The notes: generated by a model from the letters alone, not told the origin. A stretch of 35,540 nt of DNA from Bacillota bacterium (GCA_022704525.1 JAKJGF010000017.1:1-35540); one strand, 5' to 3'; counted from the first letter of the stretch, positions 1-9,986 are shown. Translations and numbers: made by a program.

Positions 1-381
1 GTACTCGGTATATCTACAAAAAAAGTAATTGCTCATTATGAACCGGCCATTATTCAGGATTTAATAATTCTTCCTATAGATGAAACAGTAAAGAAATTTG
101 CCCTGGCTATGAGACAATCCGGTGTAGATATAATAGTACTTTTATCCCGTGCTGGTTTTAGCTTTGATAAAATAATTGCTCCTGAAATTAAAGAAGTAGA
201 TATTATAATCAACTCTAACTCTATGGATAAAGCGACTTATCCAATCAGAAAAGATGAAATATGGATAATACCACAGGGCAGTTCTATAGAAGAAGTAGAA
301 GAAGTATTTGGAATGTATTTTCCTGTAGAAGTTCGATTTTTTTTCTCTGAATTATTAAGACTTATGAGAAGTTTCTGCTAA
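1..381 (+). CDS. C-terminal part of a 5'-nucleotidase/metallophosphatase-like protein (5' end outside window)
   Basis: The frame is open from base 1 to a TAA at 379-381, so the gene begins upstream of the window; the ATG at 109 is internal. The visible ~126 residues follow the end of a calcineurin-like/5'-nucleotidase catalytic domain: a helix, then VDIIVLLSRAGFSFDKIIA, then VDIIINSNS. In active family members these positions read SHxG and GGHSH, and both His-containing metal motifs are lost here (SRAG, NSNS). It may therefore be an inactive member, or the resemblance may be only structural. The 3' end overlaps the convergent TPR gene by 4 bp, with both stop codons interlocked. Family assignment is an inference from this short segment. 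Confidence 0.5.
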   Translation, partial: VLGISTKKVIAHYEPAIIQDLIILPIDETVKKFALAMRQSGVDIIVLLSRAGFSFDKIIAPEIKEVDIIINSNSMDKATYPIRKDEIWIIPQGSSIEEVEEVFGMYFPVEVRFFFSELLRLMRSFC

Positions 382-1625
382 TTACCGCGCACTTCACCAT
401 TACTGCGCTCAAGGGCATTAGCTTTTTTCCACTCATTACTGGCATGTAATAATTTACCCTGTTTCGCATAGGCATCACCAAGTTTTTTGTGTAAATCAAC
501 ATCTCTCAGTCCTAAAGCTATAACTCTTTCCCATTCTATTATAGCTGCATCAATCTGTCCACTTTTAGCAAAAGCAAAACCCAACTCTTTACGGGTTTCT
601 ATATAATTGGGATCAATTCTGAGAGCCTTCTTAAATTGAGCTATAGCCAGTTCCATATTAGACCTTTCCATAAAAGATCTTCCCAGATTATAGTATTTCC
701 TGGCTTCCTCTGATTCAATTTTAATTATCTGATTCCATTCTACCATCATAAGGAATTCTTTAAAGATATTTTTCTTTTCCATTAACTTTATATCAGAGAG
801 ACCAGTCATTATTTCTGCCAGTTTCTTTATAAAAACTGATGGAAATCGTTGCATAAGACCTGCACAATCTTTAGCAGGAAAACATATCATAAGAAGGGCT
901 ATCTTTTCAATAGGAGAGAATTTAACTTCTTTATAATCATAGATATACTTTTTCTCAACATTATCAAATAATTCGTCATATTTAATACCCTGTTTTTCTA
1001 AATAATTTGTTACAGCTTTATATAAAATACTCTCAAAGGTAGTGGTAAAACGATCAATTACTGTAGTAAACATCCGGTTATCCAATATCAGCTCTATAGC
1101 AATTATATAATTTTCCACAGCAAGGTTTATCTTTCTTAAATCAAAGAAACAACTCCCTCTGGAAAGTAAAATATCAAAATCATTCTTATCAATTGAATAG
1201 GCATGTTCAAAATGATTTATAGCTTCCTGAAAATTTCCCTGAGAAACTAAGGCTAAGCCCAGATTAAGATGGGTCTTAGGGTCTTCTCCTGATAACTTTA
1301 CAGATTTTTCAAACATAATCTGGGCTGATTGAATTTTACCGATGTTAAAAAGGGACCTTCCAAGTTCCAGATAAGCAGGACCATAATCAGGGTCAAACTG
1401 CAAAGACCTCTTAAACTGCAATAAAGCTTTTTTATACTTCTTCTTCTCCATAGCATAAATGCCTGAAAAATAATAATGTCTACTCAGGAACCATAAAAAA
1501 AAATGAGGTCTTGCAAGAATGTTTCTCTTTTTATTCTCCTGTATGTACTGATCCCGGAGTTCTATTAGTATAACCAGACTGTATATACCAACTAAAATCC
1601 AGAATAAAATTATTTCTGTAGTCAC
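378..1625 (-). CDS. Membrane-anchored TPR-repeat protein
   Basis: This 415-residue protein has an N-terminal membrane segment (about residues 5-22) and two blocks of tetratricopeptide repeats. One block is about residues 50-180 and the other about 310-405, with typical A-x-x-x-F/Y-x-x-A-L-x-x-DP spacing. A non-TPR helical stretch of ~120 residues lies between them. The repeats imply a protein-interaction scaffold at the membrane. The GTG start overlaps the TGA stop of the upstream Ser/Thr kinase gene (GTGA), so the two are probably translationally coupled and may act together. It ends with TAG, relevant because TAG also appears inside pgk. The specific partner is unknown. Confidence 0.8.
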   Translation of the reverse strand: MTTEIILFWILVGIYSLVILIELRDQYIQENKKRNILARPHFFLWFLSRHYYFSGIYAMEKKKYKKALLQFKRSLQFDPDYGPAYLELGRSLFNIGKIQSAQIMFEKSVKLSGEDPKTHLNLGLALVSQGNFQEAINHFEHAYSIDKNDFDILLSRGSCFFDLRKINLAVENYIIAIELILDNRMFTTVIDRFTTTFESILYKAVTNYLEKQGIKYDELFDNVEKKYIYDYKEVKFSPIEKIALLMICFPAKDCAGLMQRFPSVFIKKLAEIMTGLSDIKLMEKKNIFKEFLMMVEWNQIIKIESEEARKYYNLGRSFMERSNMELAIAQFKKALRIDPNYIETRKELGFAFAKSGQIDAAIIEWERVIALGLRDVDLHKKLGDAYAKQGKLLHASNEWKKANALERSNGEVRGN

Positions 1626-3841
1626 AGGTAGTCCTCCAGTATATACTTTTCAGAAACGAACTTTAAATACTCTATCCGTTCCCTGTCTTTATCAGAAAAA
1701 CTCTCCCTTTTCTTAAAATTTCCCATTAATAATTTACATATGTGCAGTAAATCTTTATAAGCTCCTATGGAAAAAAGAAACTCACTAAACTTTGATAAAT
1801 AGTAAAAAGCTTTAGAAATAATATCTCCCCTTAAGAAATGGTAACCAATCAAGCCTACTTGATAAATATCATAGTCTCTACTCTTAAAAAGTTTTGACTC
1901 ATATAAAAAAGCAATCTTTTTATGAAAATTTCTTTTAATATCTAAGGATATATTATCATATAATATCTTTTTATACAATGGATGGGTAAAATAAAAAGTA
2001 CCTGTATTTTTATCATAATTAACTATATCCATATGAGAAATTGCTTCATACAGGGGAACAGGATAATCCGGTAAAATTTCAGAAAGTAAATCTAATTTTG
2101 CACTCCGGTCAAAAACTGAAAGTATCTGTAATAAAGGATTATTTTTCACATTTATAAGTCTTAAGTTTATTATATTATCATACATATTAGAAAGAGATTT
2201 TTCTTCTTTTACCTCCATCTTATATGCTATAATATCCTTGAGATAAAAAGGTCTTCCTCCGAAACGTGAATGGACTTCTTTTATAAAATCCGATGTTACA
2301 GAACTTTTTCCCAGGGCATCCTCACCTATCTCAAAAAATTGCTTTAAAGACAAACATTCAAGATTTATAATTTCAACACGACCAATATTATATAAAGAAC
2401 TTATACAATCATAAAAAGGGCGGCCATCTTCATTAAACTTGGCTTCAGAAGTTAAAAACCATAAAATTGGAATATTATCTAGAATTGATCCTTTTATTAT
2501 ATAACTCAAAAATCTTTGACTATCAAATGTTGCCTGTAAGACATCATCAAATACCACTATTATTGGGCTGGTATGAATAAAAATATAATCTTTAAGTCTT
2601 TTAATAAATAATTTGGCAAGCTCTTCCAAACTGTTAATTTCATATTTCTTAGAAGGAACCGATAATTCACCTTCTCTATCTTTCAGAAGAAACAACTCAC
2701 CTGCTTTTATGATCTCCGTCAGGTCTTTCAAGAGAAAAAAAGGACAGTCACCATCAAACTCTCCAAGTTCTTCCTTAACTACCTTTACCTTACGAACTAA
2801 TGCAAAGGTAGTTAATTCATAAAGGAGTCGACTTTTACCTGTACCTGAAGAACCTGTGATGCAACATAGAGATCCCTTACCACTTTTTACATAATCAACA
2901 AGAGACGCCATACGATATATAGTTTTATCTCTTCCTACGAGCCGAATTTTAAAATCAATTCCTTTAAAATATCTTGATACATTATTACAGTTAAAAGAAG
3001 GAAATTTACTTATATAATTAAGATTATTTAAAACCTTATAAGCCGAGTCACAACGTTTATGAGGTTCTTTCTCAAGTAGATTAAGTACTGTTTCTTCAAT
3101 GCGCATATCTATCCCCGGTCTATAAAAACTCAAAGGTCTGGGTTTTACATTTATATGCTGAAGGATTAATATACATATATTATCTCCCTCGAAAGGTCTG
3201 TATCCGGTAAATAATTCATATAAGATAACACCGAGAGAATATAGATCAGAAAGGTGATCAACATGGCTTGACATTGACTGTTCAGGAGAAATATATGCTG
3301 CTGTTCCTATTATGGTATTAACTTCTGTAAGATTAGTAGAGGAACTGATTCTTCTGGCCATTCCAAAATCCATAACCTTAGCTCTACCGCTTTTACTGAC
3401 AATTATATTTGATGGTTTCAGGTCACGATGGATAATATCCTTTGAATGAGCATATCCTATGGCATCACATATATCAATTGCTATGGCAATAGCTTTTTTA
3501 AAGTCCAATTTTTCTACAAATAAAAGCTTATCAAGGGTAATACCTTCTATGAAAGGCATAACAAGATAAGGGACACCATTATTTTCACCAATATCATGAA
3601 TCTGCACTATATTTGGATGGTCAAGACATGCCAGTTCCCTGGCTTCACGGAAAAATCTCCTTAATGGCTGGAGAGCAGAGGAAATTTTCTTATTTTCAAG
3701 TAAAGAAGGCCACAAAATTTTTAATGCCACAGTTCTTCCTAACCAGGTATCACGACACTTTAATACCCTTCCCATACTTCCTTCACCAATCCTGTCCAAT
3801 ACCTGATAACGCTTACTGAATAACATATTTATTCCATCCAT
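1622..3841 (-). CDS. Ser/Thr protein kinase with C-terminal P-loop ATPase domain
   Basis: Residues ~10-275 form a Hanks-type kinase: glycine loop GEGSMGRV, Lys in VALKIL, catalytic loop HRDLKPSN, DFG in DFGMARR, and SPEQ in place of APE. An AAA-type NTPase region follows, with Walker A GSSGTGKS near residue 325 and a Walker B-like IIVVFDD near 430. A helical tail ends the protein. This kinase-plus-ATPase plan resembles the multidomain PknK-like/STAND regulators. No transmembrane helix is evident. The ATG at 3841 overlaps the end of dnaE. A second in-frame ATG at 3826 has GGA six bases upstream and directly precedes the kinase fold, so it may be the true start. Substrates are unknown; the coupled TPR protein is an obvious candidate partner. 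Confidence 0.88.
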   Translation of the reverse strand: MDGINMLFSKRYQVLDRIGEGSMGRVLKCRDTWLGRTVALKILWPSLLENKKISSALQPLRRFFREARELACLDHPNIVQIHDIGENNGVPYLVMPFIEGITLDKLLFVEKLDFKKAIAIAIDICDAIGYAHSKDIIHRDLKPSNIIVSKSGRAKVMDFGMARRISSSTNLTEVNTIIGTAAYISPEQSMSSHVDHLSDLYSLGVILYELFTGYRPFEGDNICILILQHINVKPRPLSFYRPGIDMRIEETVLNLLEKEPHKRCDSAYKVLNNLNYISKFPSFNCNNVSRYFKGIDFKIRLVGRDKTIYRMASLVDYVKSGKGSLCCITGSSGTGKSRLLYELTTFALVRKVKVVKEELGEFDGDCPFFLLKDLTEIIKAGELFLLKDREGELSVPSKKYEINSLEELAKLFIKRLKDYIFIHTSPIIVVFDDVLQATFDSQRFLSYIIKGSILDNIPILWFLTSEAKFNEDGRPFYDCISSLYNIGRVEIINLECLSLKQFFEIGEDALGKSSVTSDFIKEVHSRFGGRPFYLKDIIAYKMEVKEEKSLSNMYDNIINLRLINVKNNPLLQILSVFDRSAKLDLLSEILPDYPVPLYEAISHMDIVNYDKNTGTFYFTHPLYKKILYDNISLDIKRNFHKKIAFLYESKLFKSRDYDIYQVGLIGYHFLRGDIISKAFYYLSKFSEFLFSIGAYKDLLHICKLLMGNFKKRESFSDKDRERIEYLKFVSEKYILEDYL

Positions 3842-6800
3842 ACAACAGCTTTATCACCTAAAAGACTGGAGACTTCCTGTTCTATACATCTCGGAGATGC
3901 CCAGTAGTCCTTACCTAAAGCTACCAACCTCTTTTCTATACCTTTTTCCAGATGAATATATACAGGCTGTTCACTTATTTGAGAGTGCAGACAGGACTTT
4001 AACAGCTCCAGTTGTTTATATTCCATAGTATCAAGTAAAACTTTGATATGTATTCCCTGATGTCTGCTCTTTATCCTGTTAGAATCATTACCTTTATCAG
4101 GAGTAGCATCTTCTTTTTGAAATTCTTCTATCTTTTCTGCAATAAAGCTTATTTTCAACTGCTTATCTCTTACTTCCTCTTCTTCTTCATCATAAGTTCC
4201 TCCAAACTCCTCTATCTTAACAATACCGGAAATCAATAATATATTATCTTCCCTCAAAAGATGACCGTATTCCTTATAACATTTCGGGAAAACAATAACT
4301 TCTATCTCTCCTTCAAGATCTTCAATGGTAAGATAAGCCATAGTTTCCTGCTTCTTTGTAAGATTCTTTCTGGCCTGAACCAGAAGACCACCTATGATAA
4401 CTTTTCTTCTATCTCTAATAAGAGGGAGCTTATCACTGGTGGAAGTAATGAGTGATTTAAGCTTACTCTCATAGGGGTTAAGAGGATGTCCGGAAAGATA
4501 AAAACCTATTGATTCTTTTTCAAGTGAAAGCAATTTATCATATGGAAAATCTTCCATATGTACAATTGAAGGTGGTAAAGGGACAGAAGTTTCCATATCA
4601 AAAAGCTGTATCTGCCTTCGTCCTTCCTCCTTCTGAATTTGCTGTGCATATTCAATAGCTTTTTCTACTGTATTAAAGAGTTGTGCCCTGTTAGAACCAA
4701 GTCCATCGAAAGCTCCAGAGAGTATAAGATTCTCAAGAACCCTTTTATTTACAGTTCGGAGATCGACTCTTTTACAGAAATCAAAAAGGCTTTCAAAAGA
4801 GCCTTCTTTTTTTCTTGTATTTAAAATAGTCTCTATAGCGCCCTGACCGACATTTTTAATACCTCCAAGACCAAAAATTATGTTCTCACCCTGAACACCA
4901 AATTCAAAAGTACTGTAATTTACATGAGGAGGTAAAATTTTTATACCCATTTTCTTACATTCACTTATAAAAGCAACCAGTTTATCACTCTTATCCATAA
5001 CACTTGTCAGGTTAGCTGCCATAAATTCAACAGGATAATTAGCTTTCAGGTAAGCTGTCTGATAAACTATATATGCATAACAGGTTGAGTGAGCTTTATT
5101 AAAACCATAACCGGCAAAATAAGCCATTAAATCAAATATCTCTATGGCTACCTTCTCAGGTACACCACGTTTTATTGCACCGGCCACGAAAAGCTCCTTC
5201 TGTTGTGCCATAACGTCATGCTTTTTCTTTCCCATAGCACGGGTTAAAAGATCTGCCTGTCCCATAGAAAAACCTGCCAGTTCATTGGAAATCTTCATGA
5301 CCTGATCCTGATAAAGTATAACACCATATGTTTCTTTCAGTGATGATTCCAGAAGAGGATGTTTATATTGTATCTTTTTCTTTCCATGCCTGCAGGAAAT
5401 AAAATCATCTACCATACCAGATCCCAGAGGCCCCGGTCTATAAAGGGCTACAAGAGGTATTAAATCTTCAAAATTTTCCGGATGAAGATCCATCAGAATC
5501 TTCCTCATACCTTCAGATTCAAGCTGAAACACACCTGTGGTCTGACCTTTCTGTAAAAGAGCTGCTGTGGCTTTATCATCAAGAGGAAGGTTGGACACTT
5601 CCAGATTTATATTCCTGTTTTGCTTTATTAATTGAACTGTATTCTGCATAACAGTAAGGGTTCTAAGACCCAGAAAATCCATTTTTAAAAGTCCTATTTT
5701 TTCCAGGTTTTTCATCTCATACTGAGTTGAAATCCCCTCCCCTCCAGAGCTATATAAAGGGACACATTTTCTGAGAGGATGTTTGGATATAACCACTCCT
5801 GCAGCATGTATTCCAGGATGTCTTGCAAGTCCTTCAAGTTGTTGGGCAGTATCCAGTAAACTCTTTATATTAACATCATCTCTATAAAGATCACGAAGTT
5901 CCTGTTCTGTTTCAATGGCTTCTTTTATATTTTTCGCTCTGGGAGGAATCAGTTTTGCAATCTTATCTACAAAAGGGATAGGAAGATCAAATACACGGCC
6001 CACATCACGTATGGCAGCTCTGGCTTTCATTCTGCCAAATGTTATAATCTGAGCAACATGATCAGTGCCATAATGTTTCTTAACATAATCTATAACTTCC
6101 TGTCTTCTGTTATAACAAAAATCTATATCTATATCGGGCATAGATTTTCTCTCAGGATTAAGAAAACGCTCAAAAATCAATCCGTATTTCAATGGATCTA
6201 TATCTGTAATACCAAGGACATAAGAAACCAGACTCCCTGCAGCACTTCCCCTGCCCGGTCCTATGGGAATAGACTTTTCACGACTGTAATTCATAAAATC
6301 CCAGACTATGACAAAATATGCATCATAACCTTTCTGATGAATTACTTCCAGCTCATAATCAAGTCTTGTCATAAGTTCCTGCCAGTTGTCAGGATAACGC
6401 CATTTCAAACCTTTTTCACAGAGAAAACGGAGATAGGTATCTACAGTATATTCCGAAGGTACTTTATATTCGGGAAGATGAAGTTCATCAAAGGAAAAAT
6501 GAATATTACAATCCTCTACAATACGGAGTGAATTTTCTATTGATTCAGGAGCATATGAAAATAAATCCATCATTTCCCCGGGAGATTTGAGATAAAACTC
6601 GGATGTAGGATAACGCAACCTGTCCTTATCATTCAACTTATTACCTGTACCAACACACAGTAAAACATCATGGAAAAAAGAATGCTCTCTTTTAATATAA
6701 TGAACATCATTTGTAGCTATGAGGGGAATTTTATGCCGCCGGGAAATATCTATTAACTTACTGTTAATTTCTTTCTGCTCAGAGAGTTTGTGATCCTGAA

Positions 6801-7329
6801 GCTCAAGATAAAAATTACCCTCTCCGAATATATCCCTGTATTCTAAGGCAGACTTTGTAGCCAGATCAAAATTCTTTCCCAGAATAAATGACGCCACCTC
6901 ACCGGACATACATGCTGAAAGAGCAATAAGATTACCCCCTGATGCATATTCTCTGAGTAAATCTTTATCTACTCTGGGTTTATAATAAAATCCTTCCTGA
7001 TAAGAAATACTTACTATTTCACTTAATTCCAGATAACCCTGCATATTTTTTGCAATGAGGACCAGATGATAAGGTTTTTTATCATATGTAGGAGATTTGT
7101 CAAATCTAGTTCTTGGAGACACATATACTTCAGAACCGATAACAGGTTTTATACCTTCCTGAATACAGGCAGTATAAAAATCTATAATTCCAAACATTGT
7201 ACCATGATCTGTTATAGAGAGGGATTTCATTCCAAGTTCTTTTGCTGCTTTAACCAGTTCTTTTATCTTGCAAGCCCCATCTAACAGGCTAAATTCCGTA
7301 TGTACATGAAGATGTGAAAAATCAATCAT
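3829..7329 (-). CDS. dnaE: DNA polymerase III subunit alpha
   Basis: This is the replicative polymerase catalytic subunit. The PHP domain begins at the N-terminus (HLHVHTEFSLLDG). The polymerase active site PDIDIDF lies at about residue 398, with D399 and D401 as the expected catalytic aspartates. The helix-hairpin-helix region and an OB-fold (about residues 980-1060) complete the DnaE1 layout. From the ATG at 7329 the protein is 1166 residues, the usual length. A GTG at 7347 is also in frame and would add six residues, but the family normally starts just before the HLHVH motif. The kinase gene follows with overlapping ends, an unusual operon partner for dnaE. Confidence 0.97.
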   Translation of the reverse strand: MIDFSHLHVHTEFSLLDGACKIKELVKAAKELGMKSLSITDHGTMFGIIDFYTACIQEGIKPVIGSEVYVSPRTRFDKSPTYDKKPYHLVLIAKNMQGYLELSEIVSISYQEGFYYKPRVDKDLLREYASGGNLIALSACMSGEVASFILGKNFDLATKSALEYRDIFGEGNFYLELQDHKLSEQKEINSKLIDISRRHKIPLIATNDVHYIKREHSFFHDVLLCVGTGNKLNDKDRLRYPTSEFYLKSPGEMMDLFSYAPESIENSLRIVEDCNIHFSFDELHLPEYKVPSEYTVDTYLRFLCEKGLKWRYPDNWQELMTRLDYELEVIHQKGYDAYFVIVWDFMNYSREKSIPIGPGRGSAAGSLVSYVLGITDIDPLKYGLIFERFLNPERKSMPDIDIDFCYNRRQEVIDYVKKHYGTDHVAQIITFGRMKARAAIRDVGRVFDLPIPFVDKIAKLIPPRAKNIKEAIETEQELRDLYRDDVNIKSLLDTAQQLEGLARHPGIHAAGVVISKHPLRKCVPLYSSGGEGISTQYEMKNLEKIGLLKMDFLGLRTLTVMQNTVQLIKQNRNINLEVSNLPLDDKATAALLQKGQTTGVFQLESEGMRKILMDLHPENFEDLIPLVALYRPGPLGSGMVDDFISCRHGKKKIQYKHPLLESSLKETYGVILYQDQVMKISNELAGFSMGQADLLTRAMGKKKHDVMAQQKELFVAGAIKRGVPEKVAIEIFDLMAYFAGYGFNKAHSTCYAYIVYQTAYLKANYPVEFMAANLTSVMDKSDKLVAFISECKKMGIKILPPHVNYSTFEFGVQGENIIFGLGGIKNVGQGAIETILNTRKKEGSFESLFDFCKRVDLRTVNKRVLENLILSGAFDGLGSNRAQLFNTVEKAIEYAQQIQKEEGRRQIQLFDMETSVPLPPSIVHMEDFPYDKLLSLEKESIGFYLSGHPLNPYESKLKSLITSTSDKLPLIRDRRKVIIGGLLVQARKNLTKKQETMAYLTIEDLEGEIEVIVFPKCYKEYGHLLREDNILLISGIVKIEEFGGTYDEEEEEVRDKQLKISFIAEKIEEFQKEDATPDKGNDSNRIKSRHQGIHIKVLLDTMEYKQLELLKSCLHSQISEQPVYIHLEKGIEKRLVALGKDYWASPRCIEQEVSSLLGDKAVVWME

Positions 7330-7474
7330 ATATAGACAAAACCCCACTACCTGATTAATAAATAATAGAGGTAATTATTCGTGGCAAATAAAATAACAAC
7401 AACTAAACTACCGAACAAATCAGTGTAAAGCCATTTTATAGAAATGAATAAAAATCCTGAATATAAAAACTCTT

Positions 7475-8176
7475 CTATTCTTCTGACGGTATATATTTCA
7501 AGCTATAAACCCTTGTACCTTCAGTATAGGCTTCCTTTATATCTGAAGGATTAAAATTAAAAGTATCAGTATCAAGGGTTCTTACATCTTTCATTCTGGC
7601 AAGAAATACGGAGGCATCATCTGATAAAATATTTTTAAGTACTTCTCCAGAATATTCTGTTTTAAAATGCATGGGAAATACAAGACCTGGAGATAGTCTG
7701 TCAACTATATCTGCAGCTCCTTTACCATCAATCGTTGTAAGACCTCCAACGGGCACAAAAAGGACATTTACTTTATCTATGTTCTCAAATTCCTTTTCTG
7801 AAAGAGGATGACCTAAATCTCCAAGATAACAAAAATTTATATCATCCAGTGGCCAGACAAATATAGTATTGGGTCCCTTCTTTTTCCCGAGACTGGTGTC
7901 ATGATAAGTAGGTATTCCTTTAAATTTTATAGTCTCACCCTTTATATTCACTTCATGTTCTTCCTGAAAATCACTTGTTCGTTTTACTACTCTGGGTTTT
8001 CCTTCAGCTCTCCAGTGGGCATTATGATCAAAATGATGGTGACTTAAGAGTACTATATCCGGTGAAACTTTAGGAAGAGTATATTCTAAATTTTTTCCAT
8101 AAGGATCTATTAATATTTTTATTCCTCTACCTGACGTAATAAAAAAACAGGAGTGGCCAAGCCATCTAATTCTCAT
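7475..8176 (-). CDS. MBL-fold metal-dependent hydrolase (UlaG/UPF0173-like)
   Basis: This 233-residue metallo-beta-lactamase-fold protein carries the metal motif HxHxDH as HHHFDH near residues 45-50. It also has further His/Asp ligands (YLGDLGH; PMHF) in the order of the UlaG-like/UPF0173 group. The beta-rich start MRIRWLGHSCFFI is typical of that group. It is a soluble hydrolase, and the substrate cannot be read from sequence. No Shine-Dalgarno sequence sits directly in front of the ATG; an AGGAGGTGG lies ~35 bases upstream, and an in-frame TAG blocks a longer start. It ends with TAG. Confidence 0.88.
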   Translation of the reverse strand: MRIRWLGHSCFFITSGRGIKILIDPYGKNLEYTLPKVSPDIVLLSHHHFDHNAHWRAEGKPRVVKRTSDFQEEHEVNIKGETIKFKGIPTYHDTSLGKKKGPNTIFVWPLDDINFCYLGDLGHPLSEKEFENIDKVNVLFVPVGGLTTIDGKGAADIVDRLSPGLVFPMHFKTEYSGEVLKNILSDDASVFLARMKDVRTLDTDTFNFNPSDIKEAYTEGTRVYSLKYIPSEE

Positions 8177-8257
8177 AAAATAGAACCATTCTACTATCTA
8201 AATCTGGTTCTCCACCTCCTTAGATATAATAAATAATTACCAGTGCAAAATCACTAA

Positions 8258-8506
8258 TTAATAACCTACACTGGGAGTTAAAAAAACTATCTGACTCTTA
8301 TTTACAGCAAGAAAATCTACTGTATCTAAAGGAGTTTCACCATCCAAATCATAAACAGTAACATTAGTAATAGGAAGAAAATCAATTTTCTTATTAATTT
8401 CATCTAGAAGGCGACCTCCTGGAATTACATGAACTTCTCCTTCCATTCGATGAGTCGTGGTAAGAAGCACAACTGGAATTCTCTCTTTTGTAACTCTAAC
8501 ACCCAA
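8258..8506 (-). CDS. Small conserved beta-rich protein of unknown function
   Basis: I do not recognise a characterised family. The protein is short (~82 residues) and dominated by beta strands, including MEGEVHVIPGGRLLDEIN and TPLDTVDFLAVNKSQIVFL, which suggests a compact barrel-like fold. The longest frame starts at a GTG (8515), but that codon lies inside the Shine-Dalgarno AGGTGG. A TTG at 8506, five bases downstream of that site, is the better start. It sits upstream of the MBL hydrolase on the same strand, with an 81-bp gap that has its own AGGAGG, so the two may be co-transcribed. Confidence 0.6.
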   Translation of the reverse strand: MGVRVTKERIPVVLLTTTHRMEGEVHVIPGGRLLDEINKKIDFLPITNVTVYDLDGETPLDTVDFLAVNKSQIVFLTPSVGY

Positions 8507-8659
8507 ACAATCCACCTGGTTAAAAAATTACTCACATTATAAGCTATTGAATAAAATTTGAACTCAGGTGTCACACCTCCTTTCAGTATACCACTATATA
8601 TTCTTTGTAAAAAATATATTTCCTTCTTTAAATTTAGTTAATCAGACAACTATCGAAAA

Positions 8660-8806
8660 GTGAGAAGTGAGAGGTGAGAAGTGAGAGGTGTAATATATTG
8701 CGTATTATACTTCACTTCTCACTTCTTCTCATTTTTCACTTTGTCTGCTTTGCAGAGACTTCGTTGCACTTTCCACTTCTCACTTCTTCTCACTTCTCAC
8801 TTCTCA
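8660..8806. repeat. Heptamer-repeat palindromic element 1
   Basis: The left arm at 8660-8690 is four tandem copies of GTGAGAR plus three bases. The right side (about 8710-8740 and 8773-8806) carries the reverse complement of similar units (CACTTCT type). The centre (8689-8710) is itself near-palindromic. The opposed arms could form a long hairpin in RNA. The stop codon of the htrA-like gene (8804-8806) is the first TGA of a TGAGAAG unit. No gene is evident in 8516-8803. Confidence 0.85.
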
Positions 8807-9913
8807 TTGACTCAAGGTCTCCAGTATTATCTCTCTCTTTACCTTTCGCCCTTCATGCCAGACACCAAGTTCAACTGCTGTGCCTGCTTTCAGAGGAGAA
8901 AGAATTCCTATTAATTCCTCATAGGTCTTTACAGGTTTGCCCCTAACATCAACGATTATATCTCCAGGGCAAAGACCACCACGTTGAGCAGGGCTATTAG
9001 CGATAACATTTACTACCAGTACTCCTGTAGATGTTGGGAAACCCCATTGTTGAGCCAGTTGTCGTGTTACATTCTGAAGCTTAATACCGATCCAGGGTTT
9101 AGAACCACTGGAAGTTGTTCCTTTGTTCTGGATCAATTCATTGGCAACTTTTTTTGCAGTATTACCTGGAATAGCAAAACCCAATCCCTGAGCAACTGTA
9201 GTATCTGTACCGGAAAAAATAAGTGTATTTATTCCAATAACTTCCCCATCACTATTAATAAGAGGCCCACCACTATTGCCGGGATTGATGGCTGCATCAG
9301 TTTGAATTAAACCTCTGTAAATAGGTAAATTTCCTCCGGCATCAATATCTCTTTCAAGAGCACTTACCACTCCCAGAGTAACAGTCCAGCTAAAATGAAG
9401 AGGATTACCTATAGCGATAGCAGTTTGACCCAATTTAACCTTGGTAGAATCACCAAATTTTGCTACCTTGAGAGATGAAGCATTAATCTTTATTAAAGCA
9501 AGATCATACTCGGAATGAGCATTTACGAGTTTTCCACTGTATTGTTTACCATTATCCAGGGTTACTGTTATATTAGTGGCATCTCTTATAACATGTCTAT
9601 TAGTAAGAATATAACCATTCTCACGGACAATTATTCCTGACCCTATACCCTCTCCTCCCTGGCTTAAATAACTTTTAGCAGCTACATAAGTATCAATATT
9701 TACTACAGAAGGTTTTATCTTTTTTATAGCACTTATCACTGCCTGTTCCTGAGAGGTTAAAGCAGCATAAGCCACATTATTCGAAAAAATCAAACCTGCT
9801 GATGTGGCATATCCACCAAGGAAAAAAACAATAAGACCACCAATAAAAGCACTCATAACAGTGTTAATTATTAATAATTTCTGAAAAGATATTTTATTTT
9901 TATCACTTAACAC
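8804..9913 (-). CDS. HtrA/DegP-type trypsin-like serine protease with one PDZ domain
   Basis: This is a membrane-anchored envelope quality-control protease of 369 residues. A signal-anchor helix spans about residues 15-40. The trypsin-like domain carries the triad as His in TNRHVI, Asp in YDLALIKI and Ser in GNSGGPL. A single PDZ domain (about residues 270-365) ends the protein, as in DegS/HtrA-like enzymes. The start is GTG, preceded by GGGGTGAT. A sigma70-like promoter lies upstream at 9958-9986. The last codon runs directly into a heptamer-repeat element that supplies the TGA stop. Confidence 0.94.
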   Translation of the reverse strand: MLSDKNKISFQKLLIINTVMSAFIGGLIVFFLGGYATSAGLIFSNNVAYAALTSQEQAVISAIKKIKPSVVNIDTYVAAKSYLSQGGEGIGSGIIVRENGYILTNRHVIRDATNITVTLDNGKQYSGKLVNAHSEYDLALIKINASSLKVAKFGDSTKVKLGQTAIAIGNPLHFSWTVTLGVVSALERDIDAGGNLPIYRGLIQTDAAINPGNSGGPLINSDGEVIGINTLIFSGTDTTVAQGLGFAIPGNTAKKVANELIQNKGTTSSGSKPWIGIKLQNVTRQLAQQWGFPTSTGVLVVNVIANSPAQRGGLCPGDIIVDVRGKPVKTYEELIGILSPLKAGTAVELGVWHEGRKVKREIILETLSQ

Positions 9914-9957
9914 TTAATATATCACCCCAATAAAAAACTTCTTCCTTAAGTTAAATT

Positions 9958-9986
9958 ATTATACCATAATTAGTAAGATGTGTAAA
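9958..9986 (-). promoter_or_regulatory. Predicted sigma70-type promoter for the htrA-like gene
   Basis: On the minus strand, TTTACA, a 17-bp spacer and a perfect TATAAT lie ~45 bp upstream of the GTG start of the protease gene. No other start codon with a good ribosome binding site lies between. Confidence 0.7.

Noticed and set aside
6058..6531. 157-codon plus-strand open frame inside dnaE
   Set aside because: It is a shadow of the conserved dnaE coding sequence, with no ribosome binding site or recognisable protein features.
8507..8515. GTG at 8515 as start of the small conserved protein
   Set aside because: The codon lies within the AGGTGG ribosome binding site; the TTG at 8506 is correctly spaced.
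8660..8806. CRISPR array
   Set aside because: The repeats are 7 bp, contiguous and in opposed orientations, with no spacers of regular length and no cas genes.
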